This document shows positions 63,364-64,000 of a stretch of DNA of 64,000 nucleotides, piece after piece (within the stretch, counting starts at the first letter, position 1; each line of letters begins with the position of its first letter). The position numbers and the translations under genes were made by a program. Under the pieces are notes generated by a model. It was not told the DNA's origin, searched no databases, and was given only the letters and a program-made list of their open reading frames with translations. Origin of the DNA: Haloferula helveola (GTDB lineage: Bacteria > Verrucomicrobiota > Verrucomicrobiia > Verrucomicrobiales > Akkermansiaceae); contig NZ_AP024702.1 of the NCBI RefSeq assembly GCF_037076345.1, forward strand, positions 1,302,001-1,366,000, in the 5' to 3' direction.

Positions 63364-64000
63364 TCACTTGCGCTTCTTTCGCAGGAATGCGGGAACGTCG
63401 AGATCCTCGCCTTCGAAAACACTCGGATCCGAGCCCTCGAACCGCCCTTTGGGGCCCCCGTCGAAGCTCAGCTCTGACTGAGACTTGCCGCTCTTCGGAG
63501 CGAATTCGTCCTCGAGGTCGTCGAGACCTTCTCCGAACAGATCGTCAGGCGCCGAGGCGAAATCATCCGTTTCCTCCTTCGACTTCGCGGGCCGGTCCTT
63601 GCGCCGCTTGGGCAGCTTGCTACCGACCGGCTTGAGCGTGAAACCTGACTCGGCGAACGGCGCGTCATCATCGTCATCCGGCTCGAGCCGCGGAGGCTCT
63701 TCTTCCTCCTTCGGTTCGGACTCCGCAAAGAAGCCGTCATCCTCCAGAGACCTCGGGGTATCGGGCTCTTCATCCTCCTCAACCTCCGGCTCTTCAACCT
63801 CTTCAGCGACCGGCTCGTCCTCGTCCTCCGGCTCGTCGGGTTCCTCTTCCGGTTTTTCCGGTTCCTCGATCTCAGGTTCGGCGACCGCCTCAGGCTCCGG
63901 ATCCGGCGCCCACTCGGGCTCGGAGTCCTCCTCCATCTTGTCCTCGGGTTCCGGTTCGGGCTCCGGGTCCGGCTCGTCCTCCACCAGCGGCGACGCGAAG
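63364..64000 (-). CDS. ftsZ: Cell-division protein FtsZ, C-terminal part with long acidic linker (5' end outside window)
   Basis: The open frame enters from the right edge and ends at 63364, giving about 211 visible residues. The last ones, DLDVPAFLRKKRK, are the FtsZ C-terminal peptide that binds FtsA and ZipA-like partners (E. coli has a DIPAFLRKQ ending), followed by the short basic tail. Everything before it is a disordered linker made mostly of Glu, Asp and Pro (EPEIEEPEKPEEEPDEPEDE), much longer than the usual 50-70 residues. The GTPase domain would lie outside the window, so the call depends on the tail alone. Confidence 0.83.
   Translation of the reverse strand, partial: FASPLVEDEPDPEPEPEPEDKMEEDSEPEWAPDPEPEAVAEPEIEEPEKPEEEPDEPEDEDEPVAEEVEEPEVEEDEEPDTPRSLEDDGFFAESEPKEEEEPPRLEPDDDDDAPFAESGFTLKPVGSKLPKRRKDRPAKSKEETDDFASAPDDLFGEGLDDLEDEFAPKSGKSQSELSFDGGPKGRFEGSDPSVFEGEDLDVPAFLRKKRK

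Overview
This window looks like chromosomal DNA of a Verrucomicrobiota member, probably Verrucomicrobiales. The evidence is the very high GC content, a double-length UvrA of the kind known from the PVC superphylum (Chlamydiae and relatives), the paired DUF1501 and DUF1549/DUF1553 proteins typical of Planctomycetes and Verrucomicrobia, an SHD1-type domain protein, and many exported proteins of unknown function. No rRNA, tRNA, CRISPR array, integrase or transposase was seen. The content is housekeeping genes plus lineage-specific exported proteins, with palindromic repeats in many gaps. Genus is not resolved.

Layout. 1-3109 (minus) is the N-terminal part of a very large secreted multidomain protein that runs off the left edge. 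3256-9799 holds a YdjY-type exported protein and a 1903-residue tandem UvrA. 9845-12430 (minus) holds a LURP-one-like protein and an exported tryptophan-rich repeat protein. 12677-13388 has a VOC protein and a cluster of tandem palindromic repeats. 13389-16419 (minus) is a tightly coupled three-gene set: FGGY kinase, DUF374 acyltransferase, folD. 16531-21972 (plus) runs from a NifU-like scaffold through an M42 aminopeptidase, an exported protein and a MoxR ATPase to a lipoprotein. Divergent glnII and a PP2C phosphatase follow (22168-24191), then a Tat-exported oxidoreductase.

26012-29624 looks like an envelope or stress island: an endonuclease/exonuclease/phosphatase-fold membrane protein, cardiolipin synthase, a small acidic lipoprotein, a 59-residue Pmp3/YqaE protein and a DUF4235-like protein. 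Next come a papain-like protease, lysA, an EamA transporter, an exported protein, an ECF sigma factor with its coupled membrane partner, and a small membrane protein. 35835-39428 (minus) is the DUF1549/DUF1553-DUF1501 pair with a small coupled membrane protein. 39635-43183 (minus) has a NupC-type transporter, a PfkB (KDG-type) kinase and a 2-hydroxyacid dehydrogenase.

The most unusual part is 43337-48013 (plus): five consecutive coiled-coil lipoproteins or membrane proteins. Three share a short domain built round G-R-x-Y-x-D-V, and the last carries a trypsin-like fold in which all three catalytic positions are replaced. An apparently active protease with the same fold and the same short domain lies at 55300-56616, next to an SHD1-like protein. 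The pair looks like an undescribed envelope protease/pseudoprotease system. The remainder contains a zinc metallopeptidase, an NfeD-stomatin pair, a secreted esterase, a PhoD-like phosphatase, a HAD phosphatase, a rhodanese-YceI fusion, metH, a GAF-LuxR regulator and, running off the right edge, the C-terminus of FtsZ with a very long acidic linker.

A second unusual feature is a family of short palindromes. It occurs between genes and also, in frame, in each of the three linkers between the four ABC modules of UvrA. All family assignments come from reading motifs by eye; no database search was run.
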